Shown here piece after piece: positions 8,687 through 18,354 of a DNA stretch of 64,000 bases. A program made the translations under genes and the position numbers. The notes beneath the pieces are model-generated. The model searched no databases. It was not told the DNA's origin and saw only the letters and a program-made list of their open reading frames with translations. The DNA is from Plebeiibacterium marinum (GTDB taxonomy: Bacteria; Bacteroidota; Bacteroidia; Bacteroidales; Marinilabiliaceae): positions 1 through 64,000 of the forward strand of contig NZ_JAPDPI010000023.1 of NCBI RefSeq assembly GCF_026013615.1, read 5' to 3'. Within the stretch, counting starts at the first letter, position 1. Each line of letters begins with the position of its first letter.

Positions 8687-9691
8687 TTAAAAAATTTTGT
8701 TCAAGAACTTAACCACATATTCCTTAGCCTCATCATACCACGGATAAAACAGCCAAAACGGATGTGGTGTATTCTTTATCTCATGCACTTGGCTATATAC
8801 ACCGTTTGAACTTAAAATATGGATAAATTTATCTCTTCCGGCATGAAAACGAGGAAGGGAACTATTAACAAAAAGAGTTGGCAAGGGATTGGCACAAACA
8901 TGATTTATAGGAGATGCCTCTTTCCATACCTGAGGATTTTCATTGAATGTTTCCCCAAAAAACATTGCAGCAGCAGATGGTTTGTGTGGATCCTGATCTT
9001 TTCCACTTTCAGAAGGATCTGTAAAATCCAACACCCCATCCATATCTATATACGCATGAACGGCAGAGCTGGAATTAGGAAAAACAGAGTTGGGATCATC
9101 AAACTTTGCCATACCACACGTTGTGGCGAGCAGTCCGGCAAGGGTTCCACCTGCTGAAGTTCCCAAAACTGCAATCTTTGATGTATCAATTTTATAAAGC
9201 GCTGCATTATGCTTTAAAAACCGTAATGCTTCCTTTAGGTCATATATTGCAGCAGGATACCTGGCTTCTTTTGACAAACGATACTCTACCGGAACTGCAA
9301 CATAATTATTATGTGCCAAAAACATGGCCAAAGGTTTCAAATGGGATTTATCTCCCGATCGCCACCCTCCTCCATGAATCATTAAAACAACCGGACGACT
9401 ACAACTATCTGTTCCTGGCTTCATAAAAATATCCATATGCAACATTCGGTTTCCCCGAACACGATACACCTGATTGGAAAGTCCAATAATTTTATCCGAT
9501 TTGGTTGATGTAACAGGTGAAGTATATGGATATTTCTTTTTTACTTTATTCCAGGCTGAATTTACAGTAAACGAGGTATCCCTTGGGTAATCGGTTTGTG
9601 CAAAATTATAATTGGCGACAAAAAGAAATAATATCAAAATACTACATCTAAAAACCTCCAACTCGTGCCTTATTTTACAACAAACCTCCAT
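8687..9691 (-). CDS. Secreted alpha/beta-hydrolase carbohydrate esterase
   Basis: A 334-residue serine esterase with an N-terminal hydrophobic signal (about 15-32, ending NYNFAQ). It has the oxyanion motif HGGGW (about 105), the nucleophile elbow GTSAGG and, near the end, KNTPHPFW supplying the catalytic His, as in the hormone-sensitive-lipase/BD-FAE type esterases. Enzymes of this type remove acetyl or feruloyl groups from plant polysaccharides. Its place between a CE12 acetylesterase (8 bp away) and a CE8-like gene (2 bp away) makes a pectin decoration the likely target. The exact ester cannot be read from sequence. The first part of the frame (MEVCCKIRHELE) is an unusually polar leader, but no later Met precedes the signal. 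Confidence 0.82.
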   Translation of the reverse strand: MEVCCKIRHELEVFRCSILILFLFVANYNFAQTDYPRDTSFTVNSAWNKVKKKYPYTSPVTSTKSDKIIGLSNQVYRVRGNRMLHMDIFMKPGTDSCSRPVVLMIHGGGWRSGDKSHLKPLAMFLAHNNYVAVPVEYRLSKEARYPAAIYDLKEALRFLKHNAALYKIDTSKIAVLGTSAGGTLAGLLATTCGMAKFDDPNSVFPNSSSAVHAYIDMDGVLDFTDPSESGKDQDPHKPSAAAMFFGETFNENPQVWKEASPINHVCANPLPTLFVNSSLPRFHAGRDKFIHILSSNGVYSQVHEIKNTPHPFWLFYPWYDEAKEYVVKFLNKIF

Positions 9692-9699
9692 ATATTTTC

Positions 9700-10443
9700 T
9701 TATTCTTCTTTATTTATAATATGTTCTGCCAGCTTCTGGTTGATTTTAGCCAGTTCAATAACTGCTAACCTGGCAACTTTTTCGGCACCTTCTGTGCAAA
9801 GGTGTGTATCATCTTTTCTTCCCTCAGGGAATTGATCATCCGGATCAGTCCACAAATACAATTCCTTTGATTCTTCAGTCCCCAATGCTTCCACCATGCT
9901 ATGCGTTAATTTTTGGAGGTCAACAACAGGTACTGTTAATTCCTCCGCCACCTTTTTCATGGCCTGTGGGTATTCACCATGGGTATCCACAAGTTTTCCA
10001 TCAACATCAAATTTTCTGCGGACTATCGAAGTGAACAAAATTGGAACAGCCCCTTTTTGTCGGGATTCCTTAACATACTTAACTAAATTGCTTGTATACT
10101 CTCCATAAGGCTCAGTATACCTATCGGGCGATTTAACTTTTTGATCATTATGCCCAAACTGGATAAAAACAAAATCCCCGGATTTTAAGCTATCCAATAC
10201 AACCTGCCACCTTCCTTCGCCTATAAAGCTTTTTGAGCTCCTTCCATTTACTGCATGGTTATCAACAACCACCAGCGAATCAAAATAGTTGGGAAGAACC
10301 ATACCCCAACCTGTTTCAGGAAACACTTCTGCTCTTTTTATGGCCATAGTTGAGTCGCCAATCATAAATATGGTAAAGGGCTTTTCTTTTTTACATGAGA
10401 ACAAAGCCCCCATTACAATCATCGCCAATAATATCTTTCTCAT
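9700..10443 (-). CDS. Rhamnogalacturonan acetylesterase-type lipoprotein (CE12, SGNH)
   Basis: A 247-residue lipoprotein (lipobox LFSC, Cys17) of the SGNH hydrolase family that removes acetyl groups from rhamnogalacturonan or related pectin. Block I is IGDSTMA with Ser31 as nucleophile; block II contains the Gly of AVNGRSSKSF; block III is FGHNDQK with the Asn; block V is DDTHLCTEGA with the Asp-His pair. The length agrees with CE12. It sits 27 bp after the GH28 gene and 8 bp before the esterase gene in the pectin operon. The lipid anchor suggests attachment to a membrane, facing the periplasm or the surface. Confidence 0.9.
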   Translation of the reverse strand: MRKILLAMIVMGALFSCKKEKPFTIFMIGDSTMAIKRAEVFPETGWGMVLPNYFDSLVVVDNHAVNGRSSKSFIGEGRWQVVLDSLKSGDFVFIQFGHNDQKVKSPDRYTEPYGEYTSNLVKYVKESRQKGAVPILFTSIVRRKFDVDGKLVDTHGEYPQAMKKVAEELTVPVVDLQKLTHSMVEALGTEESKELYLWTDPDDQFPEGRKDDTHLCTEGAEKVARLAVIELAKINQKLAEHIINKEE

Positions 10444-10470
10444 AATAGAATTTTTTCGGAAATAAATTTA

Positions 10471-12174
10471 TTACTTTTTTGATACTTTTACAGATTCTTT
10501 ATTGACCGATTCATCCAATACTAAAACTTGTTCTATGTCGGCTTTTGATGTAAATCCGATGGACACATTCTCTGTTACACTTCCACTTATGGAAACCATC
10601 GATTCATAAGAATCACCCAGATCTAAGCCTTCTATTTCAACATCTTTTGCATTTATAAAATTAACAGCTGGTTTAGCATCTGTAATAAGTTTCATATCCT
10701 TAATCCTTACCCCCTTAGCATCCATACACAACAAGCCATTGTTGGCCACCATATTAATATTTTCAAGGTATACATTCTCCAGGTTCATTTCGGGTAAACC
10801 TTGCAAATAAACAGCAGTATGAGCGCCTTTACATGTTACATTTTTAATACTAATATTTCTAAACTGAGGAGTTTCTTCCGTTACCTCACGTATCTCCTGT
10901 ACGGCATTGCCTTCCTTACTTTTTGCCAACATCTCTGAGACTGATAATCCTCCGTAATACATATTAAAAGAAATAGCATTTGCCGGAATATTAATCATAT
11001 CAACATCCGATATGTAAATATTTTCAACAATTCCTCCCCTGCCTCTTGTACTTTTGAACCTTAATCCTACATCTGTTCCAATAAAGGTACAACCAGAAAC
11101 ATGCATATTTTTAACTCCACTGGACATTTCACTACCAACAGTTACACCTCCGTGACCGTGATAGACTATACAGTTTTTCACAATCAGGTTTTCATTGGCA
11201 ATGCCCCTGTCCCTTCCATCTTTATCCTTTCCAGATTTAATGCAAATTGCATCATCGCCCACATCAAAAGTAGAATTGTATAGCAAAGTATTTTTACAAG
11301 ATTCAATATCAATTCCGTCACCATTTTGGGAATACCATGGATTTCTAACATCAATATTTCTAACCGTAAGGTTTTGGCACATCAATGGATGGATATTCCA
11401 GGCCGGAGAATTTTGGAATACAGGCCCATCCAACAGCACTTTATTACAATTAACCAAACTCACCATTACAGGCCTAAGAAAGTCTCTTATCGCAGTATAG
11501 TCTTCTAGTTTATCAAAGTTTTTAGGAACATTCATATCACTTATTTCCACTCCTTTTTTAAAACTCTCTGAAGGGTACCAGATTTTGCGTTTTTCATCAA
11601 CAAACCCACCTGTTGCCACCAACCTTTTCCATTGGCTTTCTGTGAGTTTTGATTTCTTCACCATTCTCCAAACATCACCGGATCCATCAAAAACCCCATC
11701 TCCTGTTATAGCAATATTCTCTAGGTCTTTACCATAAATTGGTGACTGGCATCGAACAGTATTCAGTCCTTCAAAACTTGTTTCAACCAATGGGTACAGA
11801 TCCTTATTTGTACTAAAGATCACCAACGCCCCGGCCTCTGCGTGCAAGTTCACATTGCTCTGCAATACAATAGGCCCTGTCAACCAAATTCCCCTTGGGA
11901 TCACAACCTTTCCTCCTCCATGGGAAACAACATTGTGAATGGCATCTGCAATAGCTTTTGTATTGAGTACCTGACCACCAGGCACTGCATTAAACTCTGT
12001 TATCGAAACTGTATATTCCGAAAACCCGGGCTCAATTACTTTTGGCATTTGGAATTCAACACCACTATAAATTTCATCTCCGATTTCTACTTTATCCTGA
12101 GCTGAATTACAAGCTACCAGAGTCAACAGAAACACGAATAACAAATTTTCAATTACTCTTCTACTGCTTAACAT
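10471..12174 (-). CDS. Polygalacturonase-type glycoside hydrolase GH28 lipoprotein
   Basis: A 567-residue beta-helix hydrolase acting on galacturonan or rhamnogalacturonan backbones. The GH28 signature residues are all visible: SQNGDGIDIESC (Asp), VGDDAICIKSG (paired Asp), YHGHGGVTVG (His) and LRFKSTRGRGG (RxK). The N-terminus has a lipobox (LTLVAC), so it is a lipoprotein. The ATG at 12174 (MLSSRRVIENL) gives a compact signal; an in-frame ATG at 12195 adds seven residues. The large insert after the N-terminal beta-helix turns (about 190-240) is common in Bacteroidota exo-acting GH28. It lies between the CE8 and CE12 genes of the operon. Confidence 0.9.
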   Translation of the reverse strand: MLSSRRVIENLLFVFLLTLVACNSAQDKVEIGDEIYSGVEFQMPKVIEPGFSEYTVSITEFNAVPGGQVLNTKAIADAIHNVVSHGGGKVVIPRGIWLTGPIVLQSNVNLHAEAGALVIFSTNKDLYPLVETSFEGLNTVRCQSPIYGKDLENIAITGDGVFDGSGDVWRMVKKSKLTESQWKRLVATGGFVDEKRKIWYPSESFKKGVEISDMNVPKNFDKLEDYTAIRDFLRPVMVSLVNCNKVLLDGPVFQNSPAWNIHPLMCQNLTVRNIDVRNPWYSQNGDGIDIESCKNTLLYNSTFDVGDDAICIKSGKDKDGRDRGIANENLIVKNCIVYHGHGGVTVGSEMSSGVKNMHVSGCTFIGTDVGLRFKSTRGRGGIVENIYISDVDMINIPANAISFNMYYGGLSVSEMLAKSKEGNAVQEIREVTEETPQFRNISIKNVTCKGAHTAVYLQGLPEMNLENVYLENINMVANNGLLCMDAKGVRIKDMKLITDAKPAVNFINAKDVEIEGLDLGDSYESMVSISGSVTENVSIGFTSKADIEQVLVLDESVNKESVKVSKK

Positions 12175-12279
12175 ACTATCTTTATTTATTAACATTTAAC
12201 TTATTAAGTCCATCATATACCAACTGTGCATCACACAAAGCTCCTTCTGGCTGAAAAACAGCCACTCTCTTTCATTTCC

Positions 12280-13251
12280 TTATTTAATAGTTGAACAATC
12301 CGGAATCCAACCCTTAAATATATTTTCTAATGTATAATCTTCTTTTTGCTTATCACTTAATTGCTTTGACCACCCCACACGCTTATCAGGGGTATATCCT
12401 TTTCCTGAGTTTTTATACTCAGCGTAAAATGCGGTTTCCTCTGCATCTTTTTTATTCCAGTTGTGCCAACCTTCATCCTTAATTACTTTACCCAATTGGC
12501 ATTCAATAAAAACTGTTTTAGCATAAAGCCTCCATGGCCTGCCCAAATAAACACTCTTATCTGGAGCATTTCCGTGGATTTTACATTTTATAAAAACAAA
12601 ACCATAAGGCGTTTCTTCTGTTGTTGATGCTGCGGTTACATAGCCTTTGCTTTTACAGAATATTTCACAATCCTCAAAAACAGCAGTTGACCATCCAAAA
12701 ATAAAATCGACAGTCCCTTCTATATAACAGTTTTTATAATATTGACGACTATTTTCACCATGAGGATATAATGTATCCTGATGCCCCAGAAAACGACAGT
12801 TGACAAAGCTTACCTTATCTCCATCTACCCTTACGGCCACTGCCTGTCCTACCGGGCCTGAAGAATTCTGAAATGTGATATCCCGGGCTGTAAATTCATC
12901 AGCAAATACAAAAAAACCAGACGAACCCGTTGTTCCCATTTCTTCACCAAAACTATTCTTTTTTGAAGCATAATCATCATACGTAATAATAGTCTCCTTA
13001 TTGTTCTCTCCAACAAGGGTTACTTTTGTTTTTGATGCAGGCAATATCAGTTTTTCCTTATATATGCCTTTTTTGACATATATGGTTGTTGTTGCCTTTC
13101 GAAAATCCGGCACAGCAAAAATAGCCTCCTGAACAGTCATAAAATCCCCGGATCCGTCTTTTGCTACAACAAAGTCGTAATTACTGGCATGACAAGAACA
13201 ACAACCTACAGTTAAAAACAAAACAATAAAAATTAAAACCTGCTTCATCAT
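12280..13251 (-). CDS. Pectin methylesterase (CE8)
   Basis: A 323-residue exported pectinesterase that removes methyl esters from homogalacturonan. The full catalytic set is present: GQAVAV (Gln136), HQDTLY (Asp159), VDFIFG (Asp182) and YLGRPW (Arg238), together with GIYKEK. The signal sequence ends in a Cys-rich stretch (TVGCCSCHA), so lipid attachment is possible but uncertain. It is 23 bp from the PL9 gene upstream and 84-105 bp from GH28 downstream. Demethylation would prepare the chain for the PL1, PL9 and GH28 enzymes of the same operon. Compare with the strongly changed CE8 relative at the end of the operon. Confidence 0.94.
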   Translation of the reverse strand: MMKQVLIFIVLFLTVGCCSCHASNYDFVVAKDGSGDFMTVQEAIFAVPDFRKATTTIYVKKGIYKEKLILPASKTKVTLVGENNKETIITYDDYASKKNSFGEEMGTTGSSGFFVFADEFTARDITFQNSSGPVGQAVAVRVDGDKVSFVNCRFLGHQDTLYPHGENSRQYYKNCYIEGTVDFIFGWSTAVFEDCEIFCKSKGYVTAASTTEETPYGFVFIKCKIHGNAPDKSVYLGRPWRLYAKTVFIECQLGKVIKDEGWHNWNKKDAEETAFYAEYKNSGKGYTPDKRVGWSKQLSDKQKEDYTLENIFKGWIPDCSTIK

Positions 13252-13274
13252 ATATTTTTATATGCAGCGATATG

Positions 13275-14789
13275 CTACTTTTTAATAATCTTATAATTAC
13301 CAGTACCTTTTGATGAGCTTACCGTCATAATGTAAAGCCCGGAATTAAGGCAAGAAACATCAATGGCGCTTACATGAACCCCGCTGTTCAAATCAACCAA
13401 AACTTCCTTTTCTACTTTTCCAGTTATTGAAACAAACCTGACATCAACAGATAATCCTACACTTACATCTGTTTGCAGGTTCAATTGAGATTGAACAGGA
13501 TGACCAATTATTACAGCATTGTATATATCCTGATTTTTTTGTTTCGTGAATATGCCGGATGCGTTATAATCAGACTCAAAGGCTCCAAGATCCGGCGCAT
13601 CGCCATAGTATGCATAACCAAGATCAATCCCTTCATCTATAAAAGAACTTGTGGATGACAATTTAAACAGATCCAGGTCAGGCAAACTTCCATCTGCATT
13701 TCTTGGCCCAGACACCCCTGTGGTATCCAAACTTACAAAATCACTATTATCAAAGGAAAAACCATTCCAGCTATTGTATTGGTCATCAACAAAACTTCCC
13801 AGACTAACTTTTCCATCTATGGCAATACAGTTAATCACCTCTGCAGTATTGCCCACATTCAATTCCATGGGAATTGAAAAATTATTTCCTTTATTTCTAT
13901 ATCCCGTACAATTATAAAACTTCATTGTCCCGGTATTATTATTTTGATCAAATCCTTTTGATTTATTATCAAACGACACACAATTTATCAATGTAAAATT
14001 GTGATCCATATCTTTCTTATCACTACCCCCAACCTTAAAACCATTTCCGTTAGCACTGGCACCACCATCTGTCCCGTCAAGAAAGTAACCGTTCATCCAG
14101 GTCCAGCAGTTTTCTAATATTGTATTTGGCTTAGTATCCACTTTCATGTATCCATCCCATCCATCGTCCACATTTAACCAGGCCCTGCAACCATAAAAAT
14201 AATTATTAACACCAACATCTATCTTACACGCAAATCCATCAGCATCGCCATAATCAGTTGGATCAGCATTTCCATAGCTGTCACAATTAATTATATTGTT
14301 GTTTGAGGCCCCATTTCCTAACTGTAACCCGGTATCCCTATTGGCAAAAAACACACAATTTTCAACTGTATTATAGTTTCCTGAAATATGCATTCCATTA
14401 TCACCGGCTTTAATAACCTTAATACCTTTGACTACCCAATAATCTCCGCTTAAACTAAATCCACGGTTTCCACTATCTAAACTCATAGATGAAAAATCGA
14501 CTACCACAGTTTCATCTTGATAAGCTTGCATTACAATAGGGTTTTCAGAAGTACCGTTACGACTTAAACTAATTTTTGCCGAATAACTATATGATCCTTC
14601 CAAAATTAAAATAGCATCACCTGCTACGGCCACAGAAACCGCCTTTGTAATTGAAGCAAACGCTCCCGAAACTGAAGTCCCTGAATTACTATCATTACCA
14701 CTTGTTGACACATAGTAATTGGTTGTATAGCCAAAATTCAGCACAAAAGCCCATAAAATAAAAGTAAATAGTACCTTAAAATTGTTCAT
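13275..14789 (-). CDS. PL9-type pectate lyase with type IX secretion tail
   Basis: A 504-residue secreted beta-helix lyase. After the signal peptide, YYVSTSGNDSNSGTSVSGAF is the PL9 opening. The centre has DADGFACKIDVG and NVDDGWDGYM, which fit the Ca2+-binding Asp cluster and catalytic Lys region of PL9 (Pel9A). Cleavage by beta-elimination of pectate or rhamnogalacturonan is expected. The C-terminal 80 residues (from about YNAVIIGHPVQSQLNLQ to the end) form a type IX sorting domain ending SGLYIMTVSS...YKIIKK, so the protein is probably exported by T9SS to the surface or medium. The gene follows a hairpin-containing 122-bp gap. Confidence 0.85.
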   Translation of the reverse strand: MNNFKVLFTFILWAFVLNFGYTTNYYVSTSGNDSNSGTSVSGAFASITKAVSVAVAGDAILILEGSYSYSAKISLSRNGTSENPIVMQAYQDETVVVDFSSMSLDSGNRGFSLSGDYWVVKGIKVIKAGDNGMHISGNYNTVENCVFFANRDTGLQLGNGASNNNIINCDSYGNADPTDYGDADGFACKIDVGVNNYFYGCRAWLNVDDGWDGYMKVDTKPNTILENCWTWMNGYFLDGTDGGASANGNGFKVGGSDKKDMDHNFTLINCVSFDNKSKGFDQNNNTGTMKFYNCTGYRNKGNNFSIPMELNVGNTAEVINCIAIDGKVSLGSFVDDQYNSWNGFSFDNSDFVSLDTTGVSGPRNADGSLPDLDLFKLSSTSSFIDEGIDLGYAYYGDAPDLGAFESDYNASGIFTKQKNQDIYNAVIIGHPVQSQLNLQTDVSVGLSVDVRFVSITGKVEKEVLVDLNSGVHVSAIDVSCLNSGLYIMTVSSSKGTGNYKIIKK

Positions 14790-14841
14790 TACTTTAATTA
14801 TTGAATTAATAATCTTTAAAGACCGGTTCTTTATATAAGCA

Positions 14842-14871
14842 ATAGATATGGCAAACCAATGCCATATCTAT
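14842..14871. other. Intergenic hairpin within the pectin operon
   Basis: A perfect 12-bp inverted repeat (ATAGATATGGCA / TGCCATATCTAT) with a 6-bp loop lies between the DUF4957-like gene and the PL9 gene. There is no U-run after it on the minus strand, so it is more likely an mRNA processing or stability element than a full terminator. Confidence 0.55.
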
Positions 14872-14911
14872 GTGCTTTCTATTTAAATTATTCAAATACT
14901 ACTTTAATATT

Positions 14912-16510
14912 TTAACGCCATCTCAAGGCTCCAATCGCATCATCAATTATTGCCTGAGTTGAAACTGAAAAATCATTATTTGCTGCATCTGCAAATCCCG
15001 GATCCAACTCTGAGTGTGTTCCTGAATTATCATAAACAGACTTGCTTGAATCTAAGAATCCTGGTGCATTAAAATAATTGTTTTTACTAAATGTAGCCAT
15101 ATCGGTATCGCTGTCTGAGGAGTAAATTGCAGTACTATTCACAAATAGGTTACGTTCCACATTCAACACTTCCGGACTATTTTGCCATCTCACATAGAAG
15201 AAACGTTTTCCTCCTGAAGCATTATTTTGTACATTATAAAATGTATTAGCTGTAACTGTAATCACAGGCGTATGAGCTCCATCATCAAAAGCATTTCCTT
15301 TTGCAAAACCATCTAAACGGAAGAAATCACGATTGTTGGCCGTAGCACAATTTACAAATGAGGTATTTGTAACTGTTATTGCTGCAGGGAACGATTTTCT
15401 AAAGTCGATAAAGTCTCCACCGTCATTTAAAATATCAGCAATCATACAATCATCGAAAGTAATTGACTCAACGGTAAATGCACCGCTTGAAGCCGACACC
15501 AACGATTTGTTATAATCATGGATATTACACGTTGTAAGAGTTATATTACCAACAGCTGTTGCACTACTTGAGTACTGAATTGCATGATCCAAAATCGTTT
15601 CTACTTCTAACTCATCTGTATATTTACCATCCATTTCAATGTTAGACAATTCTACATTTGCTGCACCATCTGCAATAACAAACTGAACATTAAGAACAGG
15701 CATATCCTCTGATGATAATCCCTTTAATACAATAGACTTGTCAATTGTAATCATACCTTTATAAGCAGTATACTCACCACCTTCAAGCAAGAATATCTCA
15801 CCATCAACAGCTCCGGCAATTGCAGCACTCAGGTCATCAGCAGCAGTTAAAGTTATACCCTCAGGTAACGTAGTAAAAGTAATATCACCACGTTGTTTTG
15901 GGTTAACTCCATTAAACATGATTACAGTATACTCGGTATCAAAATCTAATCCGGTAACAGTTGCTTCTCCTGCTGCAATTTCATCATCACTCAAATCTCT
16001 TCTCACATCACCAGGTGTTATCATAAAGTGTGTTACAGCACTTCCTGCCGGCCAGCTTAATATGGCTTCCTGCTTTCCAATATTTTCATCCGTTAAAGGA
16101 TTGAAAATATTCTCTTTACTGGTTTTAAATGCAATACCGCCCCATTTTGATTCATCCTGACCTTCGGTAGTACTAACAGCTTTAATCCTAACCGAGTATT
16201 GTTCTTCACTCTCCAGCTCTATAGTAACCGGAACTTCAGCAGGCAACACATCCTGGGTAACAACTAAACTTCCAAATAACATGCTATCATTATGAATTTC
16301 GAGCACATAATGATCAATATTCTGAGATACGGTCCATGTTACCTCAGCATTTAACTGGTTACGTACTTTTACATCCAGGTCAAGCGGAGTAAAAGCTCTT
16401 TCAAAGTTTAATTCTTCGATGATGGGATCGATATCATCATCACATGCTTGGAAAAACACAGCCAGTGCAAATGCCAATATTAATCCTGGTATTTTATATA
16501 ATTTATTCAT
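14912..16510 (-). CDS. DUF4957/DUF5123-like beta-helix surface lipoprotein
   Basis: A 532-residue lipoprotein (VFFQACDDD lipobox) found in the position usually held by a SusE/F-type protein. Two fibronectin-III-like beta domains (about 35-215) are followed by a right-handed beta-helix (about 220-510) with repeated motifs such as IDKSIVLKGLSSEDMPVLN and SNIEMDG. This is the DUF4957 plus DUF5123 arrangement known from pectin loci of Bacteroides. No catalytic lyase motif could be recognised, so it may bind pectin at the surface or be an uncharacterised lyase. It lies 38 bp after susD. Confidence 0.7.
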   Translation of the reverse strand: MNKLYKIPGLILAFALAVFFQACDDDIDPIIEELNFERAFTPLDLDVKVRNQLNAEVTWTVSQNIDHYVLEIHNDSMLFGSLVVTQDVLPAEVPVTIELESEEQYSVRIKAVSTTEGQDESKWGGIAFKTSKENIFNPLTDENIGKQEAILSWPAGSAVTHFMITPGDVRRDLSDDEIAAGEATVTGLDFDTEYTVIMFNGVNPKQRGDITFTTLPEGITLTAADDLSAAIAGAVDGEIFLLEGGEYTAYKGMITIDKSIVLKGLSSEDMPVLNVQFVIADGAANVELSNIEMDGKYTDELEVETILDHAIQYSSSATAVGNITLTTCNIHDYNKSLVSASSGAFTVESITFDDCMIADILNDGGDFIDFRKSFPAAITVTNTSFVNCATANNRDFFRLDGFAKGNAFDDGAHTPVITVTANTFYNVQNNASGGKRFFYVRWQNSPEVLNVERNLFVNSTAIYSSDSDTDMATFSKNNYFNAPGFLDSSKSVYDNSGTHSELDPGFADAANNDFSVSTQAIIDDAIGALRWR

Positions 16511-16548
16511 CTCATTATAATTTAAATTTTCAACGGTATTTGGAAATA

Positions 16549-18336
16549 CTAATAATCATAATCGTTTGTCAATGTGCCATTACTAGCATCAATAAACACT
16601 TGCCATATAGGCCAGAACTGTTTTTCGTCGGGATTATAGTAATACATTGATTCAATTCTTTCATCAGGTAGTTCTTCTACATCAACCCAGGTTGAATTAA
16701 ATTCGTATTCAGAAGACTTGTCTTCTGTTTCGCCTCGGTTTAAACCATATATTTCCAATGTTTCACCATCATCAGCAATATTATAATACAATTTTTCAGG
16801 AACATCAGCATACTCACCAATTCTCTCTCTTAGATTGTACATTTTTTGTTTGGCTTCATCAATTTTTGATTTCAACAAATTCCAACGAATAAGAGCCTGT
16901 TTACGAACCATTTCTCCACAAAACTCAAATGCATGCTCATCTACAATAGCATCAAACATATCTGCTTTGGTTGACAAACCATCTACATAAGCATCCACTT
17001 TTTCAGACCAATCAGCCTGGTCAAATGCCCTGCGACGAAGTTTTTTAAGATATGGAGCTGCAGCTGAAGCACCATTCAATTCATTTTCAAGTTCTGCTGC
17101 CATTAAAATAACTTCGGCATAACGCATATAGTTTTTGTTTATACCATCATCACTCGATGAAGTCTGACGAATCATCCACTCGTAACGCAACTTACCAAAA
17201 TATAAAGTTTCAATAGTACTAAGTTCTTGTGTGGCAAATCCATCTACTGCTTTAGCCCATTTGTAAGGAACGATAGATACATCGCGACGCTTATCTTTTA
17301 CATCATAATCGTAAAATAAGTGAGGATTAGGGCCTGCACTTCCTCCACGACCTGTTCCGGTATATTGATCAGAACTGGTATGTTTCACACCAAACGACGA
17401 CACATAACGCCCACGGTTATTGGCCCATGGAATTTCCCAAAGTGATTCACCGCCTGCATTAATATTGTCTTCACAGTTTTTACGGAACACGGTTTCAAAC
17501 TCATCTTCCAATTCAACCGAAAAACCTTCCTGTGCAATAACATCCTTACATTCCTGTAATGCTATCGGGTACATTTTCTCTACTGTCAAATCAGGATCTG
17601 TACTTCTTCTGATTCCATCAGGATATTGTGAGTAACCTGCAGCAACCATACACAAACGTGCTCTGTAAGCTTTAACAAATGCCTTATTAACGGTTTCAAC
17701 TGTAGTTGTTGCACTTGTTGCATTTGGCCAAGGCACTAATTCGGCAGCCTCATCAAGGTCACGGATAAGTTGTTTATAAACAGAATCGCGGCTTACCTTA
17801 GGCATATAAATTGTTTCTGAGGTAATTGGCTCAAAACGAGGCACCACATCTCCCCAGGCTTTTAACAAGTCACCGTAATAAATTGCTCTTAAAGTTAAGG
17901 CTTCACCCAATAACCTGGCTAATTCCTCATTGTTCTCTACATTACCATAGCTACGTAAACCTTTAATACAGATATTAGCCCGCTCAATACCCTGATAAAT
18001 CATTGCCCAGGCATTGTTTGATGAATTCATACGACCATTTTGTGGAGTGGCACTGTAAGCTACCAATGCAGCATCATCATTAAATTCACCTTCTGTTGAC
18101 TTGTAATGAAATTCGATATCGGTATTAAAACCATAATAGGGTACAAAACGTGCCCTGTGGCTATTGGTTTCAGTAAATGCAAACTTGATTCCATCCACGG
18201 CACCTTTGGCCAAATCCGGAGTCGAGAACAACACAGACTCATCAATAGTAGATTTTGCCGGTGTATCCAGATAGTCTTCACATGATGCAAATGACACCAA
18301 CAAGACTAAACTCAATATATATAGTAAACTCTTCAT
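16549..18336 (-). CDS. SusD-like pectin oligosaccharide-binding lipoprotein
   Basis: A 595-residue RagB/SusD family lipoprotein. The mature N-terminus SCEDYLDTPAKS is typical, and the C-terminal region ends with the KQFWPI...NDYDY pattern common to SusD proteins. It caps the SusC barrel on the cell surface and helps capture oligosaccharides. The open frame extends to a TTG at 18354, but the ATG at 18336 (MKSLLYILSLVLL) places the signal peptide correctly. It lies 18 bp after susC. The substrate is inferred from the surrounding pectin enzymes. Confidence 0.93.
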   Translation of the reverse strand: MKSLLYILSLVLLVSFASCEDYLDTPAKSTIDESVLFSTPDLAKGAVDGIKFAFTETNSHRARFVPYYGFNTDIEFHYKSTEGEFNDDAALVAYSATPQNGRMNSSNNAWAMIYQGIERANICIKGLRSYGNVENNEELARLLGEALTLRAIYYGDLLKAWGDVVPRFEPITSETIYMPKVSRDSVYKQLIRDLDEAAELVPWPNATSATTTVETVNKAFVKAYRARLCMVAAGYSQYPDGIRRSTDPDLTVEKMYPIALQECKDVIAQEGFSVELEDEFETVFRKNCEDNINAGGESLWEIPWANNRGRYVSSFGVKHTSSDQYTGTGRGGSAGPNPHLFYDYDVKDKRRDVSIVPYKWAKAVDGFATQELSTIETLYFGKLRYEWMIRQTSSSDDGINKNYMRYAEVILMAAELENELNGASAAAPYLKKLRRRAFDQADWSEKVDAYVDGLSTKADMFDAIVDEHAFEFCGEMVRKQALIRWNLLKSKIDEAKQKMYNLRERIGEYADVPEKLYYNIADDGETLEIYGLNRGETEDKSSEYEFNSTWVDVEELPDERIESMYYYNPDEKQFWPIWQVFIDASNGTLTNDYDY

Positions 18337-18354
18337 ATTACCTTTTTTAATCAA

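Noticed and set aside
18337-18354. TTG start adding six residues to the first SusD protein
   Set aside because: The ATG at 18336 gives a normal lipoprotein signal peptide.
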